Source: an uncultured Collinsella sp.
GTDB taxonomy: Bacteria; Actinomycetota; Coriobacteriia; Coriobacteriales; Coriobacteriaceae
NCBI GenBank assembly: GCA_900757615.1
Contig: CAAEON010000046.1
Span: 9,608-73,607 of the forward strand
DNA: 64,000 nucleotides
Direction: 5' to 3'
The notes under the pieces are model-generated. The model saw nothing but the letters and a program-made list of their open reading frames with translations. It had not been told where the DNA came from and searched no databases. The position numbers were made by a program, and so were the translations under genes. How positions within the stretch are numbered: the first letter of the stretch is position 1; each line of letters starts with the position of its first letter. This document shows positions 1 to 7,725 of this stretch, one piece after another.

Positions 1-296
1 CCGGGATCGGACACGCTCGGCATGCCGGCGTCCGAGGCAAAGGCGAGGGTCTCCCCCGCCAGCAGACGGTCGACCAGGCCGGCAGCGCGGCTAGCGATCA
101 CATTCTCGTCGCAACGGACAAGCGGCTTGGAAATGCCCAGGTGCATCAGCAGCTTTGACGTCACACGCGTGTCTTCGCAGCAGATGACATCGGCAGCGGC
201 AAAGGCCTCGCCAACGCGCGGGGACAGGTCACCCAGGTTGCCGATGGGCGTGCCGACCACATAGAGTTTGCCCGTATGGGCGCTGTTTTGCGTCAT
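1..296 (-). CDS. rsmI: 16S rRNA (cytidine-1402-2'-O)-methyltransferase RsmI, 5' part
   Basis: RsmI methylates the ribose 2'-O of C1402 in 16S rRNA using S-adenosylmethionine. Reading the minus strand from ATG at 296 gives a protein that begins MTQNSAHTGKLYVVGTPIGN and continues with CCEDTRVTSKLL and FASDAGMPSVSDPG. These are the hallmark N-terminal motifs of the tetrapyrrole-methylase-fold RsmI/YraL family. Only about 98 codons are present; the gene continues beyond base 1. The start lies 6 bases after the stop of the upstream GH5-like gene, so the two are probably co-transcribed. Confidence 0.93.
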   Translation of the reverse strand, partial: MTQNSAHTGKLYVVGTPIGNLGDLSPRVGEAFAAADVICCEDTRVTSKLLMHLGISKPLVRCDENVIASRAAGLVDRLLAGETLAFASDAGMPSVSDP

Positions 297-302
297 ATCA
301 AC

Positions 303-1367
303 CTATTCAATCATGCCGCGCTCGAGCGTACCGAGCGCCGCGCGGGCGTCCCATGCTGCAATGCGCTTCTCGGTCTTCCACGTTTGGAAGAACCAACCGG
401 CAGCCGGCGCAAACGAAGCCAGCTGGTTGGCGATAAACACGCGCTCGTAGGCATTGCGGCCCTCGGGCGTAACCGACGAGTTGGCAAAGATCGCCGCGCC
501 CGACCATTCGCCCACCAGCACGGGGAACCCAGTCGAAATCGCTTCTTTAAGCTCGCGCTTGTTACGCGAAATCGCCGTCGTCAGCCCGCGAGGGCTCGTG
601 ATGTCGAGCGCATACTCGTCGCGGTAATGGTACAGGTGAAGGTCCATGTAGACGTTCTTGTACTTGGCGCCGCGCATAAAATGCTTCCACTCGCTGGGAT
701 GCCCCGACGACGAGAAGACGACGATCTTATCCTCGGGCATATACGAACGGACGAGCTCGTAGGCATCGCGATAGAAATTGCGCAGGTAGTGAGCAGGAAT
801 GCCATCCGTCATGGTGAAGAGGCTCTTGCGAACGCTCATCTGCGGCGTGTCCAGCAGCTCAATGCCCAGCAGGCTCTCGGCCTCGCCATAGCGATCGGCC
901 AAGCGCTCGAGCACGTCGAGTGCGACATGACGGCCGTTGGTGGACGAATGCCACTCGGCAACAGCCTCCGGCGTGGTGGGCGAATCGTTGGAATCGCCCT
1001 GGCCACCGGGCACGGTTGCCAGATCGAGCAGCACGCGGATGTCGTACTTGGCAGCCCACTCAATTGCGCGGTCGATGTAATCGACAACCGATATGTAGGA
1101 GGCATCGGACTCCTGTGAGCCAAAGGCATACCAGGGCACCGGCAGACGCACGGCATTGAGACCGATCTGCGCCATGCGGCGAAAATCGTCCTCGCTCACA
1201 AACGTCTCGTAATGGCGGCGCATGCGCTCGTTATAGGCGGCGGTACCCATGGCCTCCTGTAGCTCAGCCGCGTTGGATGCACCGGTCGCCGCGTACAGCG
1301 ACGGGGTCACCCAAGGCTCGGGAATAAACCAGCCAGAGAGATTAACGCCGAGTATCCTCTCCATCAC
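303..1367 (-). CDS. GH5-like (exo-beta-1,3-glucanase-type) protein, possible pseudoenzyme
   Basis: The 354-residue protein resembles glycoside hydrolase family 5 exo-1,3-glucanases along its whole length. It has an early GVNLSGWFIPEPW segment, NAVRLPVPWYAFG near residue 75, MDLHLYHY near 240 and the nucleophile motif VLVGEWSGA near 290. In active relatives the acid/base glutamate lies in a GIELLNEP-type motif. Here that motif reads GIELLDTPQ, so the N-E pair is D-T and the catalytic acid/base appears to be missing while the nucleophile is kept. There is no signal peptide, so the protein is probably cytoplasmic. It lies just upstream of rsmI in the same orientation. A non-catalytic sugar-binding role, or an enzyme with altered chemistry, are both possible. 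Confidence 0.72.
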   Translation of the reverse strand: MMERILGVNLSGWFIPEPWVTPSLYAATGASNAAELQEAMGTAAYNERMRRHYETFVSEDDFRRMAQIGLNAVRLPVPWYAFGSQESDASYISVVDYIDRAIEWAAKYDIRVLLDLATVPGGQGDSNDSPTTPEAVAEWHSSTNGRHVALDVLERLADRYGEAESLLGIELLDTPQMSVRKSLFTMTDGIPAHYLRNFYRDAYELVRSYMPEDKIVVFSSSGHPSEWKHFMRGAKYKNVYMDLHLYHYRDEYALDITSPRGLTTAISRNKRELKEAISTGFPVLVGEWSGAAIFANSSVTPEGRNAYERVFIANQLASFAPAAGWFFQTWKTEKRIAAWDARAALGTLERGMIE

Positions 1368-1612
1368 TGCCCCCTTCGGATCATGCAGGTCGAACCCGCA
1401 TCGTATTGCGTAGGATAAGTATCGTTTTGAGTATACCCGCGTGTGCGGACAGGCGACCGAACGGTCTGCAAAGTGACGCGAAAGTGGGAGGAATGTCTGG
1501 GAGCAGACGGACTCGGAATGGTGCGACGAGGTGTGTACGCGCGCCGGAGGCAGGCACCGGAAAGCGTGTCCCGTTCTGAGCCCTTATTCTGGGACGCAGT
1601 TTCCGCAGAACC
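1368..1612. other. Intergenic stretch without a supported gene
   Basis: No convincing coding sequence is seen. A reading frame that starts in this stretch on the plus strand runs into the tRNA-Phe repeat and has no recognisable motifs. A weak inverted pair, GTTCTG at 1573-1578 and CAGAAC at 1606-1611, ends directly before the first direct repeat. Confidence 0.5.
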
Positions 1613-1679
1613 CTACATAAAAGAAAAGGACCCCTTTGCAGAGGTCCTAGTCAATTCAAGGTGGCGGGGAAGGGAATCG
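1613..1679 (-). repeat. 67-bp direct repeat, copy 1: terminator plus tRNA-Phe 3' end remnant
   Basis: These 67 bases are identical to 1799-1865, which holds the terminator and the 3' end (T arm and acceptor strand) of tRNA-Phe. Here only about 18 bases of the tRNA end remain (1662-1679), followed by the same hairpin terminator. The rest of the tRNA is absent, so this is a truncated tandem copy and not a functional tRNA gene. Confidence 0.85.
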
Positions 1680-1798
1680 CGTCCGCGCGCTGCGCGGACG
1701 GACCGCTGCGGCGCTTACGCGCCTTGCGAGCTGCGCTGGCAAACGCTTACGCGTTTACTCAGCTCCGCGCCCTCACGGGGTTCGATTCCGTGCGAGGG
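1680..1798. repeat. Hairpin-rich insert between the two tRNA-Phe end copies
   Basis: This 119-base segment replaces the missing 5' part of the truncated tRNA copy. It is built of short palindromes: CGTCCGCGC/GCGCGGACG, GGCG/CGCC around CTTACG, and AAACGC/GCGTTT around TTAC. Near its right end is a second T-arm-like string, GGTTCGATTCC, on the plus strand. It looks like a small repeat element that inserted into, or replaced part of, a duplicated tRNA. Confidence 0.6.
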
Positions 1799-1802
1799 CT
1801 AC

Positions 1803-1834
1803 ATAAAAGAAAAGGACCCCTTTGCAGAGGTCCT
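1803..1834 (-). terminator. Intrinsic terminator of tRNA-Phe
   Basis: On the minus strand AGGACC pairs with GGTCCT, followed by a T-rich run read from plus-strand A residues at 1804-1813. It starts 13 bases after the 3' end of tRNA-Phe. An identical copy lies in the first direct repeat at 1617-1648. Confidence 0.85.
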
Positions 1835-1847
1835 AGTCAATTCAAGG

Positions 1848-1920
<73 letters not shown>

Positions 1921-2043
1921 ATTTGAGGTGTGCCTTGTTTCAAGGCTTGATTAGTATAACCAAGGACGCGTTCCGGTCAACCGAGAATTTCAAAAAAGTT
2001 CTTGAGCACAGCCTCGGTTCTTTAAATCGGCACGTCAGAGGCA

Positions 2044-2331
2044 TCAGCCGGCAGCAAGAAGTTTTTCGCTCAGAGCCGCACGGGCAAACTCACTTGGCGT
2101 CATCCCCTCGGCAGCCGCCCGTCGACGAATGGCCTCCTTCATTCCCAGAGGAATCTTGACCGACAGCGTTGCCGTCCCCTCACCTGAGAGTGGGGGCCGT
2201 CCATGCACGATCCCACCAACGGTGTGTTCGCCATCCGGAAACTCTCCGCGCTCGTACGACTCGCACCACGCGTCAATCATTTCATCCGTTACAACCTGAC
2301 CATTAGCGGCCGTATACGTCTTGCCCATCAT
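2044..2331 (-). CDS. Ribbon-helix-helix antitoxin-like protein
   Basis: This 95-residue protein has a C-terminal segment TLSVKIPLGMKEAIRRRAAA followed by EGMTPSEFARAALSEKLL. That is a typical ribbon-helix-helix pattern: a beta strand, then two amphipathic helices with the PSEFAR turn. Such proteins bind DNA as dimers and often act as antitoxins that repress their own operon. Its ATG overlaps the TGA that ends the upstream toxin-like frame (ATGA overlap), which is usual for a toxin-antitoxin pair. The N-terminal half would bind the partner. The exact family is not recognised. Confidence 0.7.
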   Translation of the reverse strand: MMGKTYTAANGQVVTDEMIDAWCESYERGEFPDGEHTVGGIVHGRPPLSGEGTATLSVKIPLGMKEAIRRRAAAEGMTPSEFARAALSEKLLAAG

Positions 2332-2593
2332 CGACCCCTTTGCCGAGCCCGTTCAATCTCCTGCCAAAATTTCTTCTGGACTGGAGACAAGGCATGAATG
2401 ATAAGCCCCCACGGACAAGCTCGACCGCGACAAGCTCCACGCTTCGTCCGTCTGGGAGCCATCCAATCGCAAGCCATCTCGGCGGCTCGTCCTTCGGCTC
2501 GCGACGAATGCACTCAGTAACCGCAAGCCAAGCGCTAAGCACCTGCTTTTCCGTCAGGTGCTTTTTAGCGTTGGGATGGATCTCAACATCCAT
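2328..2593 (-). pseudogene. Small toxin-like protein, frameshifted in a G run
   Basis: From ATG at 2593, preceded by GGAGGAGAAG, the frame reads MDVEIHPNAKKHLTEKQVLS and later WLAIGWLPDGRSVELVAVEL. This resembles small BrnT/DUF4258-like toxins. After VELVRGG the frame continues as an unlikely basic tail that overlaps the antitoxin gene. In the neighbouring frame the expected C terminus is present, GLIIHALSPVQKKFWQEIE, ending exactly at the antitoxin start. One extra G in the five-G run near 2411-2415 would restore a continuous protein of about 88 residues. Either the gene is broken, the run is misread, or expression needs frameshifting. The family name is tentative. Confidence 0.6.
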
Positions 2594-2651
2594 GCATCTT
2601 CTCCTCCATCTTACCCAATTTCGTATGACGAAAGTCCGCTGTCGCCAATTC

Positions 2652-3011
2652 TTAAGCCGGCACGCGTTGGAGAGCAGGGGTCGAAACAATGATTGAAGGA
2701 CGCTCTAGTACGGCCCAGGCGCCGGGGCAGGAGCACATACGCCAGGGACGTACGTTTTCGTAGCATACGAGGACATAGCCACGTGCATCGATAAAGGCGA
2801 TATCGATGGGATAGGCCATAAAACACGTATGGACCGAAGAGCAGCGTGGAAATGCCATGACGAGCGGCAGACCGTTGGCGGCAACCGGACACCGTCCCAG
2901 CATGCCGCGCAGGCGCACGGCAAACGACTCCGCCACCGCAAACTCGGCCGGCGTCCAGCCCAGCCTATTGAGTGCCCGCGCGTAGGCGATGTAGGACGAG
3001 ACCGCGGTCAC
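2652..3011 (-). CDS. DUF192 family protein at the end of the tad operon
   Basis: The 119-residue protein contains LVMAFPRCSSVHTCFMAYPI and later IDIAFIDARGYVL, followed by ENVRPWRMCSCPGAWAVLE. This is the DUF192 (UPF0127) core, where a conserved mid-domain C-x-x-x-H-T-x-x-M segment is followed by I-D-V-x-F-x-D. The GTG start at 3011 overlaps the TGA of the upstream TadE-like gene (GTGA), so translation is probably coupled. An upstream in-frame ATG at 3116 lies inside that gene and is less likely. The biochemical role of DUF192 is unknown; its place here suggests a link to pilus biogenesis. Confidence 0.8.
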   Translation of the reverse strand: MTAVSSYIAYARALNRLGWTPAEFAVAESFAVRLRGMLGRCPVAANGLPLVMAFPRCSSVHTCFMAYPIDIAFIDARGYVLVCYENVRPWRMCSCPGAWAVLERPSIIVSTPALQRVPA

Positions 3012-3484
3012 ATGACCACCCCCGGACGCCATGGATCGACCGTCACCGCGCGCTCGTGCGACAACGTTGTCGGCGCCCCCAGCGGAACGCCAGCGATGCT
3101 GAGAGAAGTCGGCCACGGCTCATAGTGCATGGTGCAGGTGTAGGTCCTAAACGTACCGGATAGGGAGAGCAGGCCACCATCCGATGCCTCCGCGCCTTGC
3201 TCGCTCGACACTTCGATCTGCAAGTCATAGCCTTCCATGGCATTCAGAATTTGAGTCCGGACCGTCGCCGAGGCATCGACAGAGCTTTCGTCGCCCTCCC
3301 CGCTCGGCGCCACGGCGTGCGCCAACACGATGTCGGGCACCACGCGGTCGAAGCGCGCGACAGCGCTGGCATAGATCATGACGTTGTATACGATGAGTGC
3401 CAGCACCAGCAAAACGGGCGTAACCACTGCTATCTCCACCGTCGCTTGGGCGCGCTCCTCGCGCAGACGCATGCGGATACTCAT
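3008..3484 (-). CDS. TadE-like pseudopilin
   Basis: The 158-residue protein starts MSIRMRLREERAQATVEIAV and continues with one hydrophobic helix, VVTPVLLVLALIVYNVMIYA. This is the class of TadE-like pseudopilins: a short basic leader, a glutamate five residues after a processing site, and a transmembrane helix that packs in the pilus or its tip. The rest is extracytoplasmic and soluble. Its ATG overlaps the TAA of the upstream gene by one base (TAATG), so translation is coupled. The longer frame upstream of 3484 runs inside the preceding gene and is not used here. Confidence 0.82.
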   Translation of the reverse strand: MSIRMRLREERAQATVEIAVVTPVLLVLALIVYNVMIYASAVARFDRVVPDIVLAHAVAPSGEGDESSVDASATVRTQILNAMEGYDLQIEVSSEQGAEASDGGLLSLSGTFRTYTCTMHYEPWPTSLSIAGVPLGAPTTLSHERAVTVDPWRPGVVM

Positions 3485-5649
3485 TACGACCCACCGCCCA
3501 GAGCGCCAACCAGCGTGGCGACATCGACGGTGAGCGGGATGGAGCCGCCGCCGGGCAGAGGAATCTCCGCAAGCGTGAACACCGTACCGCTGATGGTGCG
3601 TTCGACTTGATATTCCAACGCCTCGCAAAGCGCCTTGGGATCGGTCACGCCCAACGGAATACTTCGCAGTTTGTCTTGCGCTTGAGAGAGACCAGCAATG
3701 TCAGACCCCGGGCTCTTAATGACGTTGGCGGAATCAGTCAGCACCGGCTTTCGCAGGCGCAAGTCGCACGGTTCCAAACCCAGCGCCGCCACGGACGCCG
3801 AAGCGGTATCGCCGAGCCACGATGCGATGGAGCCCAACGCGCCGCTGCCCCCTCCTAGGCCTTTAATCATCTCGTCCATAAGTTCGTCGGCCGAACCTTG
3901 GATGTCTCCGTATCCCACAAGCAGCCGTCCCCAGACATCCATGACGCCATCGAGTACGCCGGCAACGCCACCCGAGCGTTCCTTCAATGTCGAGAAAAAT
4001 CGCGAAAGCACGTTGTTTTGCGCCGTCGCCTCATCGGGCGCCAGCACCGCGGCAGAGATGGCACCGCGATCGCCAAGCCTGACTGCCGTGTTAAACGAAG
4101 AGTTGAGCTCATCGGGGCTCGAGATGGCACCCGAAACCGCAAAGGCAACCACGCCGTTGCGACCGGGCGGAGCGATACGCGGACGCTCGCCCGAAAGCGC
4201 TTTAATGGCCTGGTCAAACGCATTGCTCGCACGGTCGGCCTCATCCTCGGTCTGACGCATGAGCTCAAGCTCTTTGTTCCGACATTTGACGTATTCCTCC
4301 AAGGCCTTTTTGAACTCGTCGAAGTGATATTCGAAGCCGTTTTCGATAGAGGTTGAAGGCGCCGCAACAGCACCAAGCGACAAAACGCCAAAATGGCATT
4401 TGCTGCATTTATCCTGTCCATCGTAATCGGCAACCGAAGCAAATCCGCTCGGCGTCCCTTTCTTATAGTTAGGGCAGGTCGTCCCGTAATGCAGATACGC
4501 CTTGTCATCGTTCACGCTAGTCGGCCACACCGCATCGGTATAGAGTTCCGTCGCCCGAACCTCATCAGAGTTGCGCGGCAGCAGCGGAATATAGGAGGAA
4601 ACCCTGTCTCCGTTCTCGGTTATATGCGCCCGATCGACCTCCGCGCTCGCATAGGTATAAAACGCCTTACGCGCCGCAGACTCTGCCTTCATCTCGACAC
4701 TCGAGCCGTGGGGCTTCTCATTTGTCAGACGCCAATGGTAGTAGTCCTTCGCGCGATCAAGGGCAACTTGGGGCTCCCACGTAACGCTCGATGAGTAATG
4801 CGGATTTTGAACACCGGAGAGATCCGTTAGGCTTTTCGCACGCTCCCACATGCAAGAACAGCTGCCGACCGAGCCCTTGTCAGACCCACCACAATCCGCC
4901 AGCCAAGCACGCTCTTTAGCCTTCGCCGTGTCCTCAGAAGCCTTCCGCAGCTCCTCGGCCGCACACTCTAAATCATCTGATGTGTCTTTAATGGCATCGG
5001 TCGAGATCTCGGACCCCTCGAGCGCAGCGAAGTCAGACTCGGATGTCCTGGGCACGGCAAGCGCCGTACCGGTATAGGTCACACTATCGGTATCCTGCGC
5101 CGACACCGCCTGCGTGGCACGCGCGGCGATCAGATACGGCAGAGCCGTCTCGATTTTCTGTAAGCCTTCCGATGCGCTTTTGGCAAACTTGTTGCGCGTT
5201 TTAATGATCTCAATCCCGGTGTCGACCATATTGCCGGCAACCGGCTCGGCACCCGGGATGAGGATGGCGACCAGGCCCGTCCCGATCGTGGCAAACCCCG
5301 CCAGCCCCAGACTCAAGATGCTCGCATCAACCACCGTGGCAGCCGTGTGATAGGACGACACTACGTTGGCACCCGCCAGCGCGCCACTATCAGCCGCCAC
5401 CTGAGTATCCCCGGCACGCGACATGCTCCATATCGCCGCGGTCGACGAAAACAACAATGTGAGCACCACTAGGATGACCACGGCAGAAGAAAGCGTGGTA
5501 TAGGCGCCGTCTTCGATAAACAGATCGACACCGGCTCGACCCATAAAGCCGCCTCGTTTGCGGAGAGCGCCTGGTCGACGGCGGGCCGCAAACCCTTGCG
5601 TCACCCGCAACAGGCAGCGCCTAATCCCATGCAGCAATCCACGAATCAT
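3484..5649 (-). CDS. Large TadG-like membrane-anchored protein of the tad operon
   Basis: The start at 5649 is chosen for its strong GGAGGGAG site; it overlaps the end of the preceding TadE gene by 29 bases. The 721-residue protein has an N-terminal hydrophobic segment, LSSAVVILVVLTLLFSSTAA, followed by SRAGDTQVAADSGALAGANV. That pattern is typical of Tad/TadG-like proteins, which have an N-terminal anchor and an alanine-rich 'AADAAALAGA' stretch. A second hydrophobic region follows (LSLGLAGFATIGTGLVAILI). The long remainder is probably extracytoplasmic, with helices and two cysteine groups: CGGSDKGSVGSCSC near residue 265 and CPNYKK...DKCSKCHFG near 415-440. The last group looks like a metal-binding knuckle or disulphides. 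It may form part of the pilus tip or the envelope channel. Confidence 0.65.
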   Translation of the reverse strand: MIRGLLHGIRRCLLRVTQGFAARRRPGALRKRGGFMGRAGVDLFIEDGAYTTLSSAVVILVVLTLLFSSTAAIWSMSRAGDTQVAADSGALAGANVVSSYHTAATVVDASILSLGLAGFATIGTGLVAILIPGAEPVAGNMVDTGIEIIKTRNKFAKSASEGLQKIETALPYLIAARATQAVSAQDTDSVTYTGTALAVPRTSESDFAALEGSEISTDAIKDTSDDLECAAEELRKASEDTAKAKERAWLADCGGSDKGSVGSCSCMWERAKSLTDLSGVQNPHYSSSVTWEPQVALDRAKDYYHWRLTNEKPHGSSVEMKAESAARKAFYTYASAEVDRAHITENGDRVSSYIPLLPRNSDEVRATELYTDAVWPTSVNDDKAYLHYGTTCPNYKKGTPSGFASVADYDGQDKCSKCHFGVLSLGAVAAPSTSIENGFEYHFDEFKKALEEYVKCRNKELELMRQTEDEADRASNAFDQAIKALSGERPRIAPPGRNGVVAFAVSGAISSPDELNSSFNTAVRLGDRGAISAAVLAPDEATAQNNVLSRFFSTLKERSGGVAGVLDGVMDVWGRLLVGYGDIQGSADELMDEMIKGLGGGSGALGSIASWLGDTASASVAALGLEPCDLRLRKPVLTDSANVIKSPGSDIAGLSQAQDKLRSIPLGVTDPKALCEALEYQVERTISGTVFTLAEIPLPGGGSIPLTVDVATLVGALGGGS

Positions 5650-6157
5650 AATCTCCCTCCAGCCATTCGGGACGCGATTGATACGAGACATCGACCTTGA
5701 GCTCAACGTAGCCGCCCTCGGCGGTACCACCCATAGCCTGCGCAAACGCACCGATCACAGGCAACGGCTTGACCTCGCCGGAAACGGACACGGACGAGAC
5801 GCCACCCGCACCGGCCCGGCCAAGCTCGATATCCCACGACAACGGCCCGCCGGCATGAAAGATCGAAACGTTGGGCACTGCGGCAAGTCGGCGGCGGGTG
5901 AACTCCTTAAGATCGTCGTCCTCCGCCGTCGTCGTGGTCATGAGCCGCGCGGTCTCGGCGGCGGCAGACTCCATGACCGCGCGCGTATAGAGCAGGCACA
6001 CCGGTTGCAGCGCGAGAAGGATGAGTGTCAGAAACGTCGGCAGCAAAAAAGCGGCCTCGACCGTAGACTGCGCCCGGTCCTCGCGCGCGGCATCAATACA
6101 ACGCGATGTCCTTAGCGGCCGCAGCGGCGTCGATAACCGACGTCGAGGCAACGCCAT
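5621..6157 (-). CDS. tadE: TadE-like pseudopilin
   Basis: The core reads AREDRAQSTVEAAFLLPTFL followed by TLILLALQPVCLLYTRAVME, the classic TadE leader, glutamate and transmembrane helix. About 120 further residues end in YDSWIAAWD. The start is unclear. ATG at 6157 is the nearest canonical in-frame start but lies inside the preceding gene, without a good Shine-Dalgarno. The natural N terminus by family comparison would be near 6097, where the only nearby options are non-standard codons such as ATT overlapping the upstream TGA. TadE proteins are minor pilins processed by the TadV-type peptidase. Confidence 0.75.
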   Translation of the reverse strand: MALPRRRLSTPLRPLRTSRCIDAAREDRAQSTVEAAFLLPTFLTLILLALQPVCLLYTRAVMESAAAETARLMTTTTAEDDDLKEFTRRRLAAVPNVSIFHAGGPLSWDIELGRAGAGGVSSVSVSGEVKPLPVIGAFAQAMGGTAEGGYVELKVDVSYQSRPEWLEGDYDSWIAAWD

Positions 6158-6311
6158 GGGATGCCGCCCGCTCAACCAGCGCCGCCAAGCGCCCATCGGT
6201 GCCGGCACGCCAAAGTCCCGCGATCGCCAGCACGATCGATAACAGCGCCACCGTGACGATGGCGTATTCGACCGTCGCCTGGGCAGATTCCTCACGCAGG
6301 ACATCATGCAT
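6093..6311 (-). CDS. Short pilin-like protein with TadE-type leader
   Basis: The 72-residue product begins MHDVLREESAQATVEYAIVT and continues with the hydrophobic stretch VALLSIVLAIAGLW. The leader is almost identical to that of the neighbouring Flp pilin (EESAQGTTEYAIL), so it is probably processed by the same peptidase. A GGAGGG site lies ahead of the ATG. Its size is between a Flp pilin and a TadE protein. It may be a second pilin or a minor subunit. Confidence 0.75.
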   Translation of the reverse strand: MHDVLREESAQATVEYAIVTVALLSIVLAIAGLWRAGTDGRLAALVERAASHGVASTSVIDAAAAAKDIALY

Positions 6312-6312
6312 T

Positions 6313-6876
6313 TCACGATCCCTCCTTTGAGTCCGTTGCCTGCGGGCTCAGGCGCACGGCGCGCAGACGACACGAAGCATCGCCAGCATCCGCGGCAATT
6401 GTCACCATATCGACCCAGCCGCGTTCGTCGCGCACGATGGCGCCCCACACGTTTCCCTTGATGTCGAGATAGCCGCTCAGAGCAAGTTGCGCCGTGGGTA
6501 CCTCGCGATAGGCACGCAGCATATCCGCCGCCGCTTCGGTCATCGGTCGGTCCTCGGACCATGCAAGCCGGACCGCAATCGCGTTGCCCTCAGGCGAATC
6601 CGTCGCAGTGCCAGACCGCTTGTCGAGCGTCCGCAGAAAGGTTTGCGCCGTGACAGCGACATCCGAATCGTCCGCATCTCGCATCTCATCTTTTTGAGAC
6701 GCCACCGCCGAATCTGAGCCCAAATCGGAGGCGGTCCCAGGACGCTGCTGCCGCGCGGCGTTAAGCCCCCAAAGCACCGCCGCTATCGCCACGGTCAGGC
6801 AAGCAAACACCAGCAGCACCCCGATGGGGCGCTCGCCCTCTACAGGCTGTTGATGCCCTCGCTGATAGCGTTCCAT
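6313..6876 (-). CDS. Membrane-anchored protein of the tad operon, unknown function
   Basis: The 187-residue protein has one transmembrane segment near residues 17-35 (PIGVLLVFACLTVAIAAVLW), then a low-complexity charged linker and a soluble domain ending in RAVRLSPQATDSKEGS. The ATG at 6876 lies within the last codons of flp, so a later start such as a GTG before the hydrophobic segment is possible. I do not recognise the family. The position between flp and the pseudopilins suggests a structural or assembly role in the pilus. Confidence 0.6.
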   Translation of the reverse strand: MERYQRGHQQPVEGERPIGVLLVFACLTVAIAAVLWGLNAARQQRPGTASDLGSDSAVASQKDEMRDADDSDVAVTAQTFLRTLDKRSGTATDSPEGNAIAVRLAWSEDRPMTEAAADMLRAYREVPTAQLALSGYLDIKGNVWGAIVRDERGWVDMVTIAADAGDASCRLRAVRLSPQATDSKEGS

Positions 6877-7073
6877 AGATCTTGGACCTTGCCCTTAAAT
6901 GCGACGATGGCGATAATCGCGATCACCACGAGCACGCCGACCAAGATGGCATACTCGGTGGTACCCTGTGCACTCTCCTCCTGCAATAGTTCCTTGGCGC
7001 GCTGACGAACATGTGCCGCCCGGCAAAACGCCCAGCCCTGGACCTTGCCAGCAGCGTCAGTCATCGTGTTCAT
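6840..7073 (-). CDS. flp: Flp-type pilin
   Basis: The 77-residue protein carries the Flp core LLQEESAQGTTEYAILVGVL followed by VVIAIIAIVAF and a short polar tail. Flp pilins are small preproteins cleaved at the membrane and polymerised into the Tad pilus. The leader is unusually long, about 36 residues, including an AFCRAAHVRQRAKE basic stretch. With Glu as residue +5 the processing site would be Ala-Gln rather than the usual Gly-X. The gene lies 10 bases after tadC. Confidence 0.85.
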   Translation of the reverse strand: MNTMTDAAGKVQGWAFCRAAHVRQRAKELLQEESAQGTTEYAILVGVLVVIAIIAIVAFKGKVQDLWNAISEGINSL

Positions 7074-7083
7074 GTATTCCTCC

Positions 7084-7725
7084 CTACATCATCCCGCCTG
7101 CTCCCAGCAGCGGGCCCAATATGGACAGAAGCAACGCCGGCAAGATGAGCGTGCCGGTGGGAATCAGCAGCTTGACGGGTGCACGCTCGATCTCGCGCTC
7201 GACCGCGGCGCGATGAGCCGCACGGATCTCGCGACTTTGAGCGGCCAGCGTCTCGGCAAGTGGGGCACCCAGGGCGAGCGCCTGCCCCACCGTGATGGCA
7301 AAGGTCTCGAGCGCTCGCACGTCCAGGTCGCGCGCGGCGGCCAACAACTCGTCCTCACGCGTGCCCACGCCCACCTGCCACGCCATGCAGGCGCGCTCAA
7401 GGCGAAGAGCCAGCACTGACCGGCGGTTGGCGCAGAAAATCTCAAGCGCCGCATCAAACGAAAGACCGGCCGAAAGACCCAAGCGCACAACATCGATCAT
7501 CTCGGACACTTCGCCGAGCGACACTCGCGCCGGGCCGCCCGCTCCAACCGCGCCCTTCACTCGCGCGGTCAGAGCATCGACCACCGAGCGACCCGCGGCA
7601 GCGACCAGCACCGCCTCGCGCTTGCAGGCCCCTGCGATCTTGCGTGCATCCGCCCGATCCAAACCCGTCGCGACAAATACACTCAGGGCGCACAGGCAAG
7701 CCGCAACTGCAACCGGGGCGCTCAT
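7084..7725 (-). CDS. tadC: Tad inner-membrane platform protein TadC
   Basis: The 213-residue protein starts MSAPVAVAACLCALSVFVAT and has a type II secretion system F (T2SF) domain: VSEMIDVVRLGLSAGLSFDA in the middle and ITVGQALALGAPLAETLAAQ later, ending with a hydrophobic hairpin (ILPALLLSILGPLLGAGG). TadC pairs with TadB as the inner-membrane platform on which the TadA ATPase acts. The ATG overlaps the TGA of tadB (ATGA), and this replaces the longer upstream frame. Confidence 0.87.
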   Translation of the reverse strand: MSAPVAVAACLCALSVFVATGLDRADARKIAGACKREAVLVAAAGRSVVDALTARVKGAVGAGGPARVSLGEVSEMIDVVRLGLSAGLSFDAALEIFCANRRSVLALRLERACMAWQVGVGTREDELLAAARDLDVRALETFAITVGQALALGAPLAETLAAQSREIRAAHRAAVEREIERAPVKLLIPTGTLILPALLLSILGPLLGAGGMM

